A DNA stretch of 64,000 bases from Ponticaulis sp. (lineage in GTDB: Bacteria > Pseudomonadota > Alphaproteobacteria > Caulobacterales > Hyphomonadaceae): NCBI GenBank assembly GCA_002692725.1, contig NZLU01000039.1, forward strand, positions 1 to 64,000, read 5' to 3'. A program made the translations under genes and the position numbers. Below are positions 37,858 to 46,666 of this stretch, piece by piece. Positions within the stretch are counted from its first letter, which is position 1. Each line of letters starts with the position of its first letter. Under the pieces are notes generated by a model. It searched no databases and was not told the origin of the DNA. It worked only from the letters and a program-made list of their open reading frames with translations.

Positions 37858-38325
37858 GTGAGAAATTTCTGTGTCATTCCTGCTGCTCTTATCATGGCCA
37901 TGCCAATAAGTGCTCTCGCCGATGATTGTGCAGCCCCGCCGCGGCCCGTCTTTGAAATTGCGGGCGAAGATCTTGATGTGGCTGGCTTTACCGCATTGAC
38001 CGAAATGCTGATAGAATTTGACGAACAATCCATTGCCTATCGCAATTGTCTGGATGTCGCGATTGAAGCACGGGAAGAGGGCTGGGTCGACGCACTCGGC
38101 GCCTACAATCAGGCTTCAGCCACCCAGACCGAAGTCTATGAGCGATATGTGGAAGTCTCTGATGAGTTTCTTGCTGCAACTGAAAAGCGGGCTGCAGAAG
38201 CTGCCGAAGACCAGCGTGTGACGTCAGAAGAGATGGCGGAAGCCCATTTGGAGGCTTTGTCGGAAGAACCTTCTGCATCAGACGTTGATATGAGCGATTC
38301 AGACGCGGATGACCTGGACGAATAA
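37858..38325 (+). CDS. Small secreted Cys-containing protein A
   Basis: 155 residues from a GTG, not recognised. A signal peptide ends at SALADDC. The mature part is helical with the core MLIEFDEQSIAYRNCLDVAI and ends in a strongly acidic tail (SDSDADDLDE). The next gene has a similar core (see 38401), so the two look like paralogs in one unit, 75 bp apart. Probably periplasmic. Confidence 0.72.
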   Translation: MRNFCVIPAALIMAMPISALADDCAAPPRPVFEIAGEDLDVAGFTALTEMLIEFDEQSIAYRNCLDVAIEAREEGWVDALGAYNQASATQTEVYERYVEVSDEFLAATEKRAAEAAEDQRVTSEEMAEAHLEALSEEPSASDVDMSDSDADDLDE

Positions 38326-38400
38326 AAGGAATTTCAGCGTCATTTTTACGCGTTCTAAATGCACGCAAGGCTAGAGGAAGCCGAGTTTGAGGAGCCGCTT

Positions 38401-38877
38401 ATGACTGTCAGAACCAATTTTCTCACATTCGGACTGAGCGCAGCCATTTTGTTCGCGCCAATGATGGCATCTGCTGAAGAGTATCGGGTTTGTCCTGCCG
38501 AACAAACTGCCATCGGTATTGAAACCGTGAAAGAGGCCTGTGGTGACATCATCAAGCCGGATTTCGAAGTGGAAGGCCAAACCACACTCTCTGATTTGCG
38601 TTCGATGAAAGAAAAGCGGGATGCCTTCCGTCAGGAAGTGACTGACTATGGCAATTGCGTCACCGCATTCATCAATTCCTATCGTCGCCCCGGTGCTGAC
38701 GCCACCTCGACCAAACCGGACGAAGCGGCTTGTGCGCATTCCTGGGCTCAGGATCAGGTCACCGAAACCATTCGGGAATTTGGTCGAACCTGTTTTGCAT
38801 TCAATGATGCCGCACTGGTCAAAGGTGAGCAGGGGTTTGCGGGCAATTGTTACCCCACTTTCGGTGAAGCGGGCTGA
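38401..38877 (+). CDS. Small secreted Cys-containing protein B
   Basis: 158 residues, not recognised. A signal peptide ends at MMASAEEYR. The core MKEKRDAFRQEVTDYGNCVT followed by AFINSY parallels the preceding protein (Phe, then Tyr-x-Asn-Cys, then Ile), with extra Cys residues at CPAEQ, KEACGD, ACAHSW, RTCFAF and GNCYP that could form disulfides. The ATG at 38401 has GAGG upstream; an ATG at 38359 would break the signal peptide. Confidence 0.72.
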   Translation: MTVRTNFLTFGLSAAILFAPMMASAEEYRVCPAEQTAIGIETVKEACGDIIKPDFEVEGQTTLSDLRSMKEKRDAFRQEVTDYGNCVTAFINSYRRPGADATSTKPDEAACAHSWAQDQVTETIREFGRTCFAFNDAALVKGEQGFAGNCYPTFGEAG

Positions 38878-38933
38878 ACCTCCGAAACATTTAAGTCATT
38901 GACCAGGTGAGATGACCGGCGCAAATAGCCGCC

Positions 38934-40220
38934 ATGTCCATCGACACCTCCCGACCCGGTCCGGTCAAACGGCGCGGCGCATTCAGACTTCTGTTCTTCT
39001 CACTGCTGGCCGTCGGGGCCGGAAACACCATGCTCATCACAGCGGTTCTTCCGCTTTTGGTGCGTCGGCTCGAGTTACCGGCCTGGACAGCTGGCGCGAT
39101 CTTCTCACTGTCCGCATTCCTATGGGTGCTGATGAGTCCCTATTGGGGCACCAAATCCAACAAATGGGGACGACGGCCCGTCGCGGCGCTCGGCATGGCC
39201 GGGTTCACCGTCTCCATGGTGCTGTTCGGGCTAGTTGGCGCTGTTAGTCTGGCCGGACTGATCACCTATTGGCCATTGATCTTCATACTTCTGATCTCCA
39301 GCCGTTCATTGTTCGGCGTGTTTGGATCGGGTACAAACCCGGCGGCGCAGGCCTATATCGCCGATCGGACAGATGGCTCAAACCGAACCGAAGAGATCGC
39401 AACCCTCACATCCGGCTTCACGTTTGGCACGGCCATAGGGCCGAGCCTTGCTGGTGTACTGATTGATCAGGTTCATCTGCTCGCGCCAGTCTTTGTGATT
39501 GCCGGCGTCGCGCTGGTGATCGGGCTCTCTATTTGGTTCACCCTTCCGGAAAATCGCGAACCGGAGATTGAGCAAGTTGAATCCTCAGAAGGGAAAGGCT
39601 TGTGGCGCGACAAGAGCGTGTTGCCCTTTCTGGTCTATGGCGTTGGCTTGTCGCTCGTCTCGGGTGTGATGCTTCAGACCTTCCCCTATTTCATGCTCGA
39701 TCGGTTGCATGACGTCGGCTATCTGCCGGATCCTTCTCCGGAAAATGAAAACCCCGGTGCCCAGGAGCTTGGCATTGTGATGACGCTGGGCGCATTGGCT
39801 ATGCTGACGGCGCAATTGGCTCTGATCCCGCGACTGAAGCTCTCACCCAAAGCGCTTATGGTGTCAGGCGCTATTTTACTTGTGGCGTCGGCTGTACTCA
39901 CTGTGAGCATTCCAAGCCTTGCCGTGTTTGGCATGGCGCAGATTTTCTATGGTATCGGCCAAGGCTTTTCTCGGCCGGGCTTTACCTCCGGAGCGTCGCT
40001 CGCGGTTGGGGCTAGTCTTCAAGGAAATGTTGCAGGTCTTGTGACCGCTACAAATGCCATGGGCTTTGTGGTCTCACCCTTTTTCGGATTGTGGGCGTAT
40101 GAGAACATTCACCCCAATTTTCCGTTTTTGTTTTCGGCGGTCATGCTCGGGCTGATGGGCGTCTATGCCTTCTTTCAGGCAAGTAACAGCTCACCAGAAA
40201 GCTCTGAAGACGCATCCTAG
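38934..40220 (+). CDS. MFS transporter
   Basis: 428 residues with about twelve membrane helices. The loop-2/3 motif reads GTKSNKWGRRPVAALGMAG, and motif-C-like TSGFTFGTAIGPSLAGVL lies in the fifth helix, as in drug-efflux type MFS proteins. The TM6-7 loop is long and charged. The substrate is unknown. Convergent with the transglycosylase gene. Confidence 0.87.
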   Translation: MSIDTSRPGPVKRRGAFRLLFFSLLAVGAGNTMLITAVLPLLVRRLELPAWTAGAIFSLSAFLWVLMSPYWGTKSNKWGRRPVAALGMAGFTVSMVLFGLVGAVSLAGLITYWPLIFILLISSRSLFGVFGSGTNPAAQAYIADRTDGSNRTEEIATLTSGFTFGTAIGPSLAGVLIDQVHLLAPVFVIAGVALVIGLSIWFTLPENREPEIEQVESSEGKGLWRDKSVLPFLVYGVGLSLVSGVMLQTFPYFMLDRLHDVGYLPDPSPENENPGAQELGIVMTLGALAMLTAQLALIPRLKLSPKALMVSGAILLVASAVLTVSIPSLAVFGMAQIFYGIGQGFSRPGFTSGASLAVGASLQGNVAGLVTATNAMGFVVSPFFGLWAYENIHPNFPFLFSAVMLGLMGVYAFFQASNSSPESSEDAS

Positions 40221-40242
40221 CGATCAGAAACGAGTATCAAGC

Positions 40243-41535
40243 CTATCCGGTCGCTTCCACGGCTGACAGGGCGCGACGGGTCGGAAAACCATCGGCCAGC
40301 ATACCATGGTCAATCTGAAAGGCCTGAAGTGCGCCACGCGTGCCACGGCCCGCAATGCCATCAACGGGCCCTGCATTATATCCCAGCCGGTTGAGCCCCG
40401 CCTGAAGCCGTTTGATTTCCTCAATATTCAGTCGATCAATCGTCCGGGGCCAATTGCCTGCAGGCGCAGGATTGCCCTTCACACCCTCAGCAATCAGACT
40501 GACCGATAATGCGTAGGAATCTGCGCGATTATACGTTTTGATGACATTAAAATTGGGATACAGCAGGAAGGCTGGGCCGCTTGCGCCTGCCGGTAGCCAC
40601 AGTTCAGACCGACCGACACCCGCCGGATCAATACTTGGCTGGGTCACCGGGGCGATCCCCAGCGTCTCCCAGGAGGCCGTTGAGTGTTTCTCGCCATTGG
40701 CCAGCGCGAAATTGAAGGAGTCGGGAAGCGTGACCTCAACGAGTGAGGGTTCGCCCCAGCGCCAGCCTGATGCCCGGAGGTAATTTCCAGCAGATGCCAG
40801 GGCATCTGCCCGCGCACGCCAGACATCCTTGGTGCCATCACCCGTCCAGTCGACGGCATAAGCGAGATAGGTCGTTGGCATGAACTGCGTTTGGCCCATT
40901 GCGCCTGCCCAGCCCGCAATCAATTCGTGCCGATACGCATCTCCGCTGGCCAGAATGGACATCAACGCCAAAAGCTCGCGCTCCGCAAAGGATTGGCGGC
41001 GGCCTTCGGTCGCCATTGAGGCCAGTACCGACGGCGCATCGAAATTGCCAATCACGGCGCCATAACTGGTTTCCATGCCCCAGATTGCGACCAGATATTC
41101 GCGCTGGATCTGATATTCCGCTTCCAGTGCGGAAAACAAATTGGCATCTGAAGCCAGACGCTGTCGTCCGTTCGTCAGACGGCTGCGGCTCACCGTGTCA
41201 TCGACATATTCCCAGATCGGTTTTGAGAATTCGGCCTGATCCACGGGTGCGCTTTTCTGTTCCAGGAACTGGCTCATCGGCTCAATGCCTTCCAGCACAG
41301 ACCGGATGATCTCAACCGAATGGCCGTCCGCCAATGCCTTGGCCGCAAATTCCTCCCGCCAGGCATCGAGTTTCAAATGGCCGCTGGATCGAAATGACCC
41401 GACTCCAGTTGAGACTGGCGGCGGGGTCACCACAGGTGGTGGTTGTGAGGGTGGAGGTGTTTGTCCGGTGCTCTGGCAGGACGCAAGGACAAAAACGGCA
41501 ACAGAAAAGAGTGTGGACATATTCAGCTTAGTCAT
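40243..41535 (-). CDS. MltB-family lytic murein transglycosylase lipoprotein
   Basis: About 430 residues. A lipobox (FVLASCQS) follows the signal, then a Pro-rich linker. The GH103/SLT_2 domain carries the catalytic Glu in AIWGMETSYGAVIGNF, plus AGAMGQTQFMPTTYLAYAVD. A C-terminal peptidoglycan-binding domain follows (EIKRLQAGLNRLGYNAGPVDG). It cleaves glycan strands at the outer membrane. The ATG at 41535 was chosen because the frame upstream has no signal. Divergent from rpmJ. Confidence 0.9.
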   Translation of the reverse strand: MTKLNMSTLFSVAVFVLASCQSTGQTPPPSQPPPVVTPPPVSTGVGSFRSSGHLKLDAWREEFAAKALADGHSVEIIRSVLEGIEPMSQFLEQKSAPVDQAEFSKPIWEYVDDTVSRSRLTNGRQRLASDANLFSALEAEYQIQREYLVAIWGMETSYGAVIGNFDAPSVLASMATEGRRQSFAERELLALMSILASGDAYRHELIAGWAGAMGQTQFMPTTYLAYAVDWTGDGTKDVWRARADALASAGNYLRASGWRWGEPSLVEVTLPDSFNFALANGEKHSTASWETLGIAPVTQPSIDPAGVGRSELWLPAGASGPAFLLYPNFNVIKTYNRADSYALSVSLIAEGVKGNPAPAGNWPRTIDRLNIEEIKRLQAGLNRLGYNAGPVDGIAGRGTRGALQAFQIDHGMLADGFPTRRALSAVEATG

Positions 41536-41693
41536 CAAACCTGGCTCCCCTGAAGCCTTTGAACAGGGATACCGTCGAATCAGGTCTCTGCCAAATGCTC
41601 TTTGTCTTTGAAATGCCATCCAAAGCAGTTGACTCTGGTGGGGCTTGCCTGTAGGCACCGCGCTTCGTTTCATCAACCGACGGCAGTAAAACC

Positions 41694-41819
41694 ATGAAAG
41701 TGAAGTCATCCCTCAAAGCCCTCAAAGAGCGCCATCGGGACTGCAAAGTGGTGCGTCGTAAAGGTCGTGTGTACGTGATCAACAAAACTGATCCACGTTT
41801 CAAGGCAAAGCAGGGCTAA
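41694..41819 (+). CDS. rpmJ: 50S ribosomal protein L36
   Basis: 41 residues: [20 protein letters not shown], then [21 protein letters not shown]. This is the longer, zinc-free type of L36 with a single Cys, common in alphaproteobacteria. It lies alone here, with a terminator about 60 bp downstream. Confidence 0.95.
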   Translation: MKVKSSLKALKERHRDCKVVRRKGRVYVINKTDPRFKAKQG

Positions 41820-41875
41820 GTCCGCCCGCTTGGCGTTGACGCTCCGGCCTGATCGGCACAATAAATCTTTCAGCG

Positions 41876-41909
41876 CAGGCGTCGGGCTTTATGTTCGGAC
41901 GCCTGTTTC
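41876..41909 (+). terminator. Terminator after rpmJ
   Basis: CAGGCGTC at 41876-41883 pairs with GACGCCTG at 41898-41905 around a 14-base loop, followed by TTTC. Confidence 0.6.
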
Positions 41910-41957
41910 GGTTTGAACCATCACAGATTTCGTGACCCGGTAATCGCAGGAAGTCTA

Positions 41958-42001
41958 TTGACGACCTCACTGTGCGGCTCAATGTTATGTCTCTGACATA
42001 A
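41958..42001 (+). promoter_or_regulatory. Promoter and dyad upstream of the TPR gene
   Basis: TTGACG at 41958, a 17-base spacer and AATGTT at 41981 resemble a sigma-70 promoter. Overlapping its -10 is a perfect dyad TTATGTC-TCT-GACATAA (41985-42001), well placed for a repressor. The TPR gene starts at 42025. Confidence 0.4.
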
Positions 42002-42024
42002 TTTCAGGATCAGCCCGAACGCTC

Positions 42025-42558
42025 ATGCAGGCCACACTTATTTCTCTTCTCGCAAGCCTTCTCCTTGCGTCCGCGACGGCCGGGCCGTCGGACGAAATGT
42101 TTGATGAACTCAAGTCAGCGCCGTCCCAGATTGAGGCGGAATCCGTCGCTGACGACATTTCTGCCGCCATGCAGGAATCGGGCTCTGCTACGGCAGATCT
42201 CCTGTTGGAACGCGCGCTGACGGCTGAGACCGTTGAAAAATACGATCTTGCCCGTCAAATGCTTGATCGTGCCATAGCCGTCCAGCCAGATTTCGCTGAG
42301 GCATGGTTTCAGCGCTCGCTCCTCTATCTGAACGAAGATCTCTATGATCAGGCGCTGTTTGATCTCAATGAAGCCCTCACGCACGAGCCGCGACATTTCC
42401 AGGCCTGGCTGACGCTGGCGGGATTGTTCGAAGCGCTGGGCCAGCCTCGCGAGGCGCTCGAAGCCTATCGTGAAGTTCTCAAAATCTATCCGCGCCATGA
42501 AACGGCGAATGCACAAATCAGACGCCTTGCGCCGCAGGTTGATGGCCGCTCGATTTGA
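42025..42558 (+). CDS. Exported tetratricopeptide-repeat protein
   Basis: 177 residues. A short signal (LISLLASLLLASATAGPS) is followed by an acidic linker and three TPR-like motifs from ~65, for example AEAWFQRSLLYLNEDLYDQALFDL and FQAWLTLAGLFEALGQPREALEAY. TPRs mediate protein contacts; the partner is unknown. Overlaps the TTG of the following hydrolase by 4 bp, so the two are one operon with gapR behind. Confidence 0.82.
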   Translation: MQATLISLLASLLLASATAGPSDEMFDELKSAPSQIEAESVADDISAAMQESGSATADLLLERALTAETVEKYDLARQMLDRAIAVQPDFAEAWFQRSLLYLNEDLYDQALFDLNEALTHEPRHFQAWLTLAGLFEALGQPREALEAYREVLKIYPRHETANAQIRRLAPQVDGRSI

Positions 42559-43538
42559 GACGTTTTCCGCTCGCCATTGGTCTTCTGGCCGCCCTCTTTA
42601 GTCTGCCATCCTGCGTTTCCTCCATGTACACATCTCGAATTGAAGCGCGCTATCCGCCCTCAGGTGAGTTCGTCACCCATGAGGATGCGAGGCTTCATGT
42701 GATTTCCAAAGGTGAAGGTCAGCCCGTGCTCCTTGTGCATGGCGCCAGTGCTAACGCGCGGGAATTCACCTTTACCCTGGCACCAGAATTCGAGGCCGGA
42801 CAATTCGAGCTCCTTATGGCCGACCGACCGGGGCATGGATATAGCGAGCAGACTGACAATAGCCACAGCCTCGCAGCGCAGGCAAAAGCCATGTCGGCCA
42901 TTGTGGCCGCCAAAACCGATCAGCCGGTTGTCGTGGTGGGGCATTCCTTTGGGGGCGCGGTCGCATTGCGCTTCGCGCTCGACTATCCCGAGGCGACCAA
43001 AGCGGTGGTGCTGAGCGCGCCGGTCACCCATGATTGGGGTGGCGGCGGTATGACCTGGTATAATCAAATCGCATCCATTCCGCTGATTGGCCATGCGTTT
43101 TCGCAGTTTGCGCCTCTGGTTGGACCATCGGCCGCCCGATCTAGCCTCGACAATCTCTTCCACCCGGCACCCGTTCCCGAAGGCTATGCAGAGAATCTTG
43201 GCGTGGACCTCCTCTTCCGGCCCGCCGCTTTTCGCGCGAACGCCAAAGACGTTTTGCGATTGCAGGCTGAGATCGGCGCACAACAGACCCGGTATGCAAC
43301 CGAACTCAACCTTCCCATTATTGTGTTCTCGGGCAGCCAGGACACTGTGATCAAACCGGAACTTCATGTGGCTCGCCTGAAACGCGAACTTCCTGCCCAT
43401 GTGATAGTTGTTAAACTCGATGATGAAGGGCATATGCCTCATCACCGCAAAGCCGGATTGATGGCTGAGACGATCTCTCGCCTCGCCAGAGGCGAATCGG
43501 TGCAGACATCGGATTTTGAAAATTCTGAAACAGGTTAG
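42555..43538 (+). CDS. Alpha/beta hydrolase lipoprotein
   Basis: 327 residues from a TTG overlapping the TPR stop. The N-terminus ends in the lipobox LPSCVSS, so it is probably a membrane-anchored lipoprotein. The hydrolase fold shows the oxyanion segment LLVHGASANARE, nucleophile elbow VVGHSFGGAVAL and the catalytic His in DDEGHMPHHRK; an Asp in FSGSQDTVI completes the triad. The substrate is unknown. gapR follows after five bases. Confidence 0.87.
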   Translation: MRRFPLAIGLLAALFSLPSCVSSMYTSRIEARYPPSGEFVTHEDARLHVISKGEGQPVLLVHGASANAREFTFTLAPEFEAGQFELLMADRPGHGYSEQTDNSHSLAAQAKAMSAIVAAKTDQPVVVVGHSFGGAVALRFALDYPEATKAVVLSAPVTHDWGGGGMTWYNQIASIPLIGHAFSQFAPLVGPSAARSSLDNLFHPAPVPEGYAENLGVDLLFRPAAFRANAKDVLRLQAEIGAQQTRYATELNLPIIVFSGSQDTVIKPELHVARLKRELPAHVIVVKLDDEGHMPHHRKAGLMAETISRLARGESVQTSDFENSETG

Positions 43539-43543
43539 AGAAT

Positions 43544-43816
43544 ATGGACGACGATACCTCCACGGTTTCCATGCAATCGCTCAATCAGGCTACGGCGGAA
43601 AAGCTGAAGCAGACCGTCGCGCGGATTGAACGTCTGGAAGAAGAAAAGGCTGAGGTCGCTCAGCAGGTCAAAGATGTCTATGCTGAAGCGAAAGCGTTTG
43701 GCTTTGATGTGAAGGCGCTGCGCCAGATCATCAAGATCCGTAAGACCGACCGGCAGGAACGCGAAGAGCAGGAACAGGTTCTGGAAACCTATCTGCTCGC
43801 ACTCGGCGAAATCTGA
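43544..43816 (+). CDS. gapR: Nucleoid-associated protein GapR (DUF2312)
   Basis: 90 residues, nearly canonical DUF2312: ATAEKLKQTVARIERLEEEK, then DVYAEAKAFGFDVKALRQII and KIRKTDRQEREEQEQVLETY. GapR binds overtwisted, AT-rich DNA ahead of replication forks and transcription and stimulates topoisomerases in Caulobacter. It is third in a TPR-hydrolase-gapR cluster with a 5-bp gap and is followed by a bidirectional terminator. Confidence 0.95.
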   Translation: MDDDTSTVSMQSLNQATAEKLKQTVARIERLEEEKAEVAQQVKDVYAEAKAFGFDVKALRQIIKIRKTDRQEREEQEQVLETYLLALGEI

Positions 43817-43836
43817 TCGTCAGTATTTGAACAAAA

Positions 43837-43863
43837 GGAACGGCGTACCTGACGCCGTTCCCT
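43837..43863. terminator. Bidirectional terminator between gapR and the first urcA gene
   Basis: GGAACGGCG (43837-43845) and CGCCGTTCC (43853-43861) form a perfect 9-bp stem. TTTTGT follows on the minus strand and CTTCT on the plus strand, so it serves the minus-strand gene better. Confidence 0.7.
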
Positions 43864-43901
43864 TCTGAGTGTCTTCACGGACTGTCGACTTTGATCGTCG
43901 A

Positions 43902-44195
43902 TTAGAAGTTGGTGAAAGCGGGCAGGTTACGCGCCTGACCTTCACTTATTGTGGCGGCAAACGTGTCTTCGACGCATTGGGTTTCCAGGGCTCTGCGCGT
44001 CAGCGTTTCAGAGGATGCGAACTGCTCTCGCGCGCAGACTTCTTTGGCGGCAGAGAGCACCGAGTCGCGGATTTCTGAGAATTGTTCAGCTGAAACCGGA
44101 CCGGTTGGGACTTTGATCTCAACAGTACGCGTTTCGGCGATGGCCGGAGATGCGAGAAGTGCAAGCGGAAGAGCGAAACCGAGAAGCTTTTTCAT
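43902..44195 (-). CDS. UrcA family protein, copy 1
   Basis: 97 residues. A signal peptide (MKKLLGFALPLALLASPAIA) precedes a mature part TRTVEIKVPTGPVSAEQFSE and two Cys, in KEVCAREQ and ETQCVEDTF, spaced for one disulfide. This is the UrcA pattern, small periplasmic proteins of unknown function found in alphaproteobacteria. The ATG at 44195 is preceded by AAAGGGG. Confidence 0.85.
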   Translation of the reverse strand: MKKLLGFALPLALLASPAIAETRTVEIKVPTGPVSAEQFSEIRDSVLSAAKEVCAREQFASSETLTRRALETQCVEDTFAATISEGQARNLPAFTNF

Positions 44196-44552
44196 AATGT
44201 AGACCCCTTTAGGCGATAGATGCAGTGTTGATCGAGACGCGGCTTTTGTGCGGCCACACCATTGATCTGTTCGCAACTGCATCATTTTCAAATCGCGACC
44301 GGCTCAAATCGGTGTGATCCCGATTTGAACGGCTATTTGGTTGATCTGAAATCGCGCTTTCTGATCGCTTATCTTATGAAACTTGGACATTTTTCTAAAA
44401 AATGCTGCGGCGCATCACGAAAAGTGAGGCGAGGGATCGCGCTTTTGTGTTCGAAAGTCTCCGGTCAGACCCATTTCCTTTATGCAAAAAAAGAAAAAGG
44501 CGCGTCGGAACGCGCCTTTCTGAAGTCCTCTCTGGATCTGTAAGAACCAGGA
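44196..44552. other. Intergenic region between urcA copies 1 and 2
   Basis: 357 bp without a believable protein gene. It holds the upstream region of urcA copy 1 and, at the right end, the terminator of copy 2. No copy of the TTTATCG-N5-CAATAAAT motif was found here. Confidence 0.5.
44483..44519 (-). terminator. Terminator of urcA copy 2
   Basis: AAAGGCGCG and CGCGCCTTT form a perfect 9-bp stem with a six-base loop (44496-44519). On the minus strand it is followed by a long T-rich tract. Confidence 0.85.
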
Positions 44553-44876
44553 TTACTCGAATTGTGTTCCGACCAGAGCCGCATCGTCCAGAAAGACTGC
44601 GAGCTGGTCAGCGCGTGCACGCTCGATGGTTTCAGAGTAAGCGGCTTTCACACATTTACGTTCAGCAACCGCACGAGAGCGGAGGTATTCGTATTTGTAA
44701 TCCAGTACGGCGCAGGCTTCCTTGGCAGCGTCGAGCACCTTTTGGTGCGCAGCAACCACGTCATCAGCAGACGCGGGCGAAACAGGAACCTTAATTTCAA
44801 CATGTTGTGTGTCCTGAGCCATAGCCGGGAAAGCACACAGAGCGGCGAGAGAAGCGGAAAGAATAAGTTTTTGCAT
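44553..44876 (-). CDS. UrcA family protein, copy 2
   Basis: 107 residues. The signal peptide ends at FPAMAQDTQ, followed by HVEIKVPVSPASADDVVAAH and two Cys in KEACAVLD and ERKCVKAAY. It is most similar to copy 1 (TVEIKVPTGPVSAEQ). Exported to the periplasm, unknown role. A 10-bp inverted repeat with an inner dyad lies 106 bp upstream of the start. A strong terminator follows. Confidence 0.85.
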   Translation of the reverse strand: MQKLILSASLAALCAFPAMAQDTQHVEIKVPVSPASADDVVAAHQKVLDAAKEACAVLDYKYEYLRSRAVAERKCVKAAYSETIERARADQLAVFLDDAALVGTQFE

Positions 44877-44981
44877 TTTAGAGTGTCCTCAGACGATTAC
44901 GAAAGGAAACTCCCCATGACCTCCGGACTTGATGCAGGACTGGTTGTAGAATGACGTCACACGGAGATTGCTGCAACGCAC

Positions 44982-45036
44982 AATGCGAAAAACAAGATAT
45001 GCGTAATTGCATAATATCGTTAAACATTTTCGCATT
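44982..45036. promoter_or_regulatory. Nested inverted repeats upstream of urcA copy 2
   Basis: AATGCGAAAA (44982-44991) and TTTTCGCATT (45027-45036) are perfect 10-bp complements separated by 35 AT-rich bases, which contain a second dyad, ATGC-GTAATT-GCAT. The block lies between divergent genes starting at 44876 and 45104 and is a candidate looped operator. Confidence 0.45.
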
Positions 45037-45103
45037 ACCCACTGACTGGAGATTTTCTGGGAACCCTTATATGTTGGAATAAACAGCCCTGGGACTTCCT
45101 CCT

Positions 45104-45637
45104 TTGCCAAGAGATGTCGACAAGAAGAAAACGCGAAAAGCCTTGCGGAAACTTCGCAAGGCGGCCGAACGTGCTGAAGCTGAAGGGGTTGAACTCACAG
45201 ACTGGGAACAGGAATTTGTCGAGGGCGTGGATGAGCGTCTCACCAAATTTGGTTCGGCCTTCAATGATCTGTCCAAAGGCGGTGCGGAAGAGGCGCTCTC
45301 ATCGGCTCAGACCGAAATTCTCCGGCAGCTCGACAAGAAAAGTCGCGGCAAATCCAATGGTGGCTTCAAGACACGCAAGCCGCTTCAGGCCAAAAAAGGC
45401 TTCAAACCCCGACCGCCTGTTAACCGTGATATTTCCGATGACATCGAGGATTTCGAACCGGAGCCGCCCGAAAGTGTTAAAGAACGCTCCGTTCCGTTAA
45501 TCAGAGCTTTACCTAATCCTGAAGAGCCCGAAAAAGGCTCAGAAAATTCTCCGGAGACGAGAATTGGAACGAACCGTTCACCTAATAAGCGACCTACATT
45601 CCGGGTTATAGAAGGCGGTAAAACGGAGAGTTCCTGA
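45104..45637 (+). CDS. Conserved-looking basic/acidic hypothetical protein
   Basis: 177 residues from a TTG with GGGA nine bases upstream; no other start is available in frame. Residues 1-55 are helical and charged (RKALRKLRKAAERAEAEGVE, then LTDWEQEFVEGVDERL), and the rest is disordered: Lys/Arg-rich, then Glu/Pro-rich, ending RPTFRVIEGGKTESS. No signal or membrane segment. Not recognised; possibly a nucleic-acid or protein adaptor. Confidence 0.7.
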   Translation: MPRDVDKKKTRKALRKLRKAAERAEAEGVELTDWEQEFVEGVDERLTKFGSAFNDLSKGGAEEALSSAQTEILRQLDKKSRGKSNGGFKTRKPLQAKKGFKPRPPVNRDISDDIEDFEPEPPESVKERSVPLIRALPNPEEPEKGSENSPETRIGTNRSPNKRPTFRVIEGGKTESS

Positions 45638-45709
45638 CGCGTATCTGGACGGCCGTGAACCATTCACGTGCTTCGGGCGTACAGAAAGACGCGCTATTCG
45701 GAGACCCGC

Positions 45710-46570
45710 ATGCCTTCAGTCCTCATTTCCGGTGCCTCGACAGGCATCGGCCTCGCAGCCGCTCAATACCTTGCCGAACATGGCTGGATCGTCTTTGCCG
45801 GGGTTCGAAAAACCGAAGATGGTGACCGCCTGAAAGAGGTCAATTCATCGATCCATCCCATCATTCTCGATGTCACCAAACCCGATCAGATTTCTGAGGC
45901 TATGAGCGACGTCTCTGAGGCACTTCAGGGCAAAACACTCTCAGGCCTCGTCAACAATGCCGGTATCGCAAATATGGCGCCGATCGCGCTCCAGTCGCTG
46001 GATGACTTCAAAGCCCATTTTGAGGTGAATTGCTTTGGCACGCTGGCGCTGACCCAGGCCGCCTTGCCGCTTCTGGGAATGGACAAAGCGCGCAATGGCA
46101 AACCGGGGCGGATCATCAATATCACCAGCATGGGCGGCGAGCTGACCGCGCCCTTTCTTGGGGCCTATTGTGCCACCAAGCACGCTGTGGAAAGCCTCAC
46201 GGATTCCTTCCGGCGTGAGCTGATGATGTATGGCATTGATGCCATCACCATTGGCCCCGGTTCCGTCAAAACGCCCATCTGGGAGAAGGCGGGCGAAACA
46301 AACAAAGACACGCCCTACAAGGATACGCCATGGGGCGCGTCACTCAGGAAGTTTGCTGACGAATTCATCAAGGGCGGCGAAGACGGTCTCGAACCTGTCG
46401 AGGTCGCGCGTGTCATCGAAATCGCCCTCACAGACGACTCACCCAAAACGCGTTACGCGCCCGTACCAAACAAGTTGATGAACTGGACGCTGCCGCGACT
46501 TCTGCCCACCCGAATGGTCGATAAGATTATGGGAAAGCGCTATGGGCTGATGTCGGATAACGACACTTGA
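45710..46570 (+). CDS. Short-chain dehydrogenase/reductase
   Basis: 286 residues. Rossmann motif ISGASTGIGLAAA, NNAGIANM, catalytic Ser in NITSMGGE and the YxxxK pair in AYCATKHAVESL are all present. The C-terminal extension (TRYAPVPNKLMNWTLPRLLP) resembles SDRs acting on steroids or fatty acyl compounds; the substrate is not determinable. The ATG at 45710 has GGAG six to seven bases upstream; an ATG at 45668 lacks one. Confidence 0.88.
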   Translation: MPSVLISGASTGIGLAAAQYLAEHGWIVFAGVRKTEDGDRLKEVNSSIHPIILDVTKPDQISEAMSDVSEALQGKTLSGLVNNAGIANMAPIALQSLDDFKAHFEVNCFGTLALTQAALPLLGMDKARNGKPGRIINITSMGGELTAPFLGAYCATKHAVESLTDSFRRELMMYGIDAITIGPGSVKTPIWEKAGETNKDTPYKDTPWGASLRKFADEFIKGGEDGLEPVEVARVIEIALTDDSPKTRYAPVPNKLMNWTLPRLLPTRMVDKIMGKRYGLMSDNDT

Positions 46571-46666
46571 ACAAGACTTTAAGACCATAACACAGCCTTG
46601 ATTTCGCCGGGGGTTGGCGACAGGCTGGCCATGAACAAGGCTATCGCTCGGGGAGGGTGCATAGAC

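Noticed and set aside
44262-44543. 93-codon open frame between urcA copies
   Set aside because: It runs through a terminator hairpin and its T-rich tract, has no Shine-Dalgarno and no protein-like composition.
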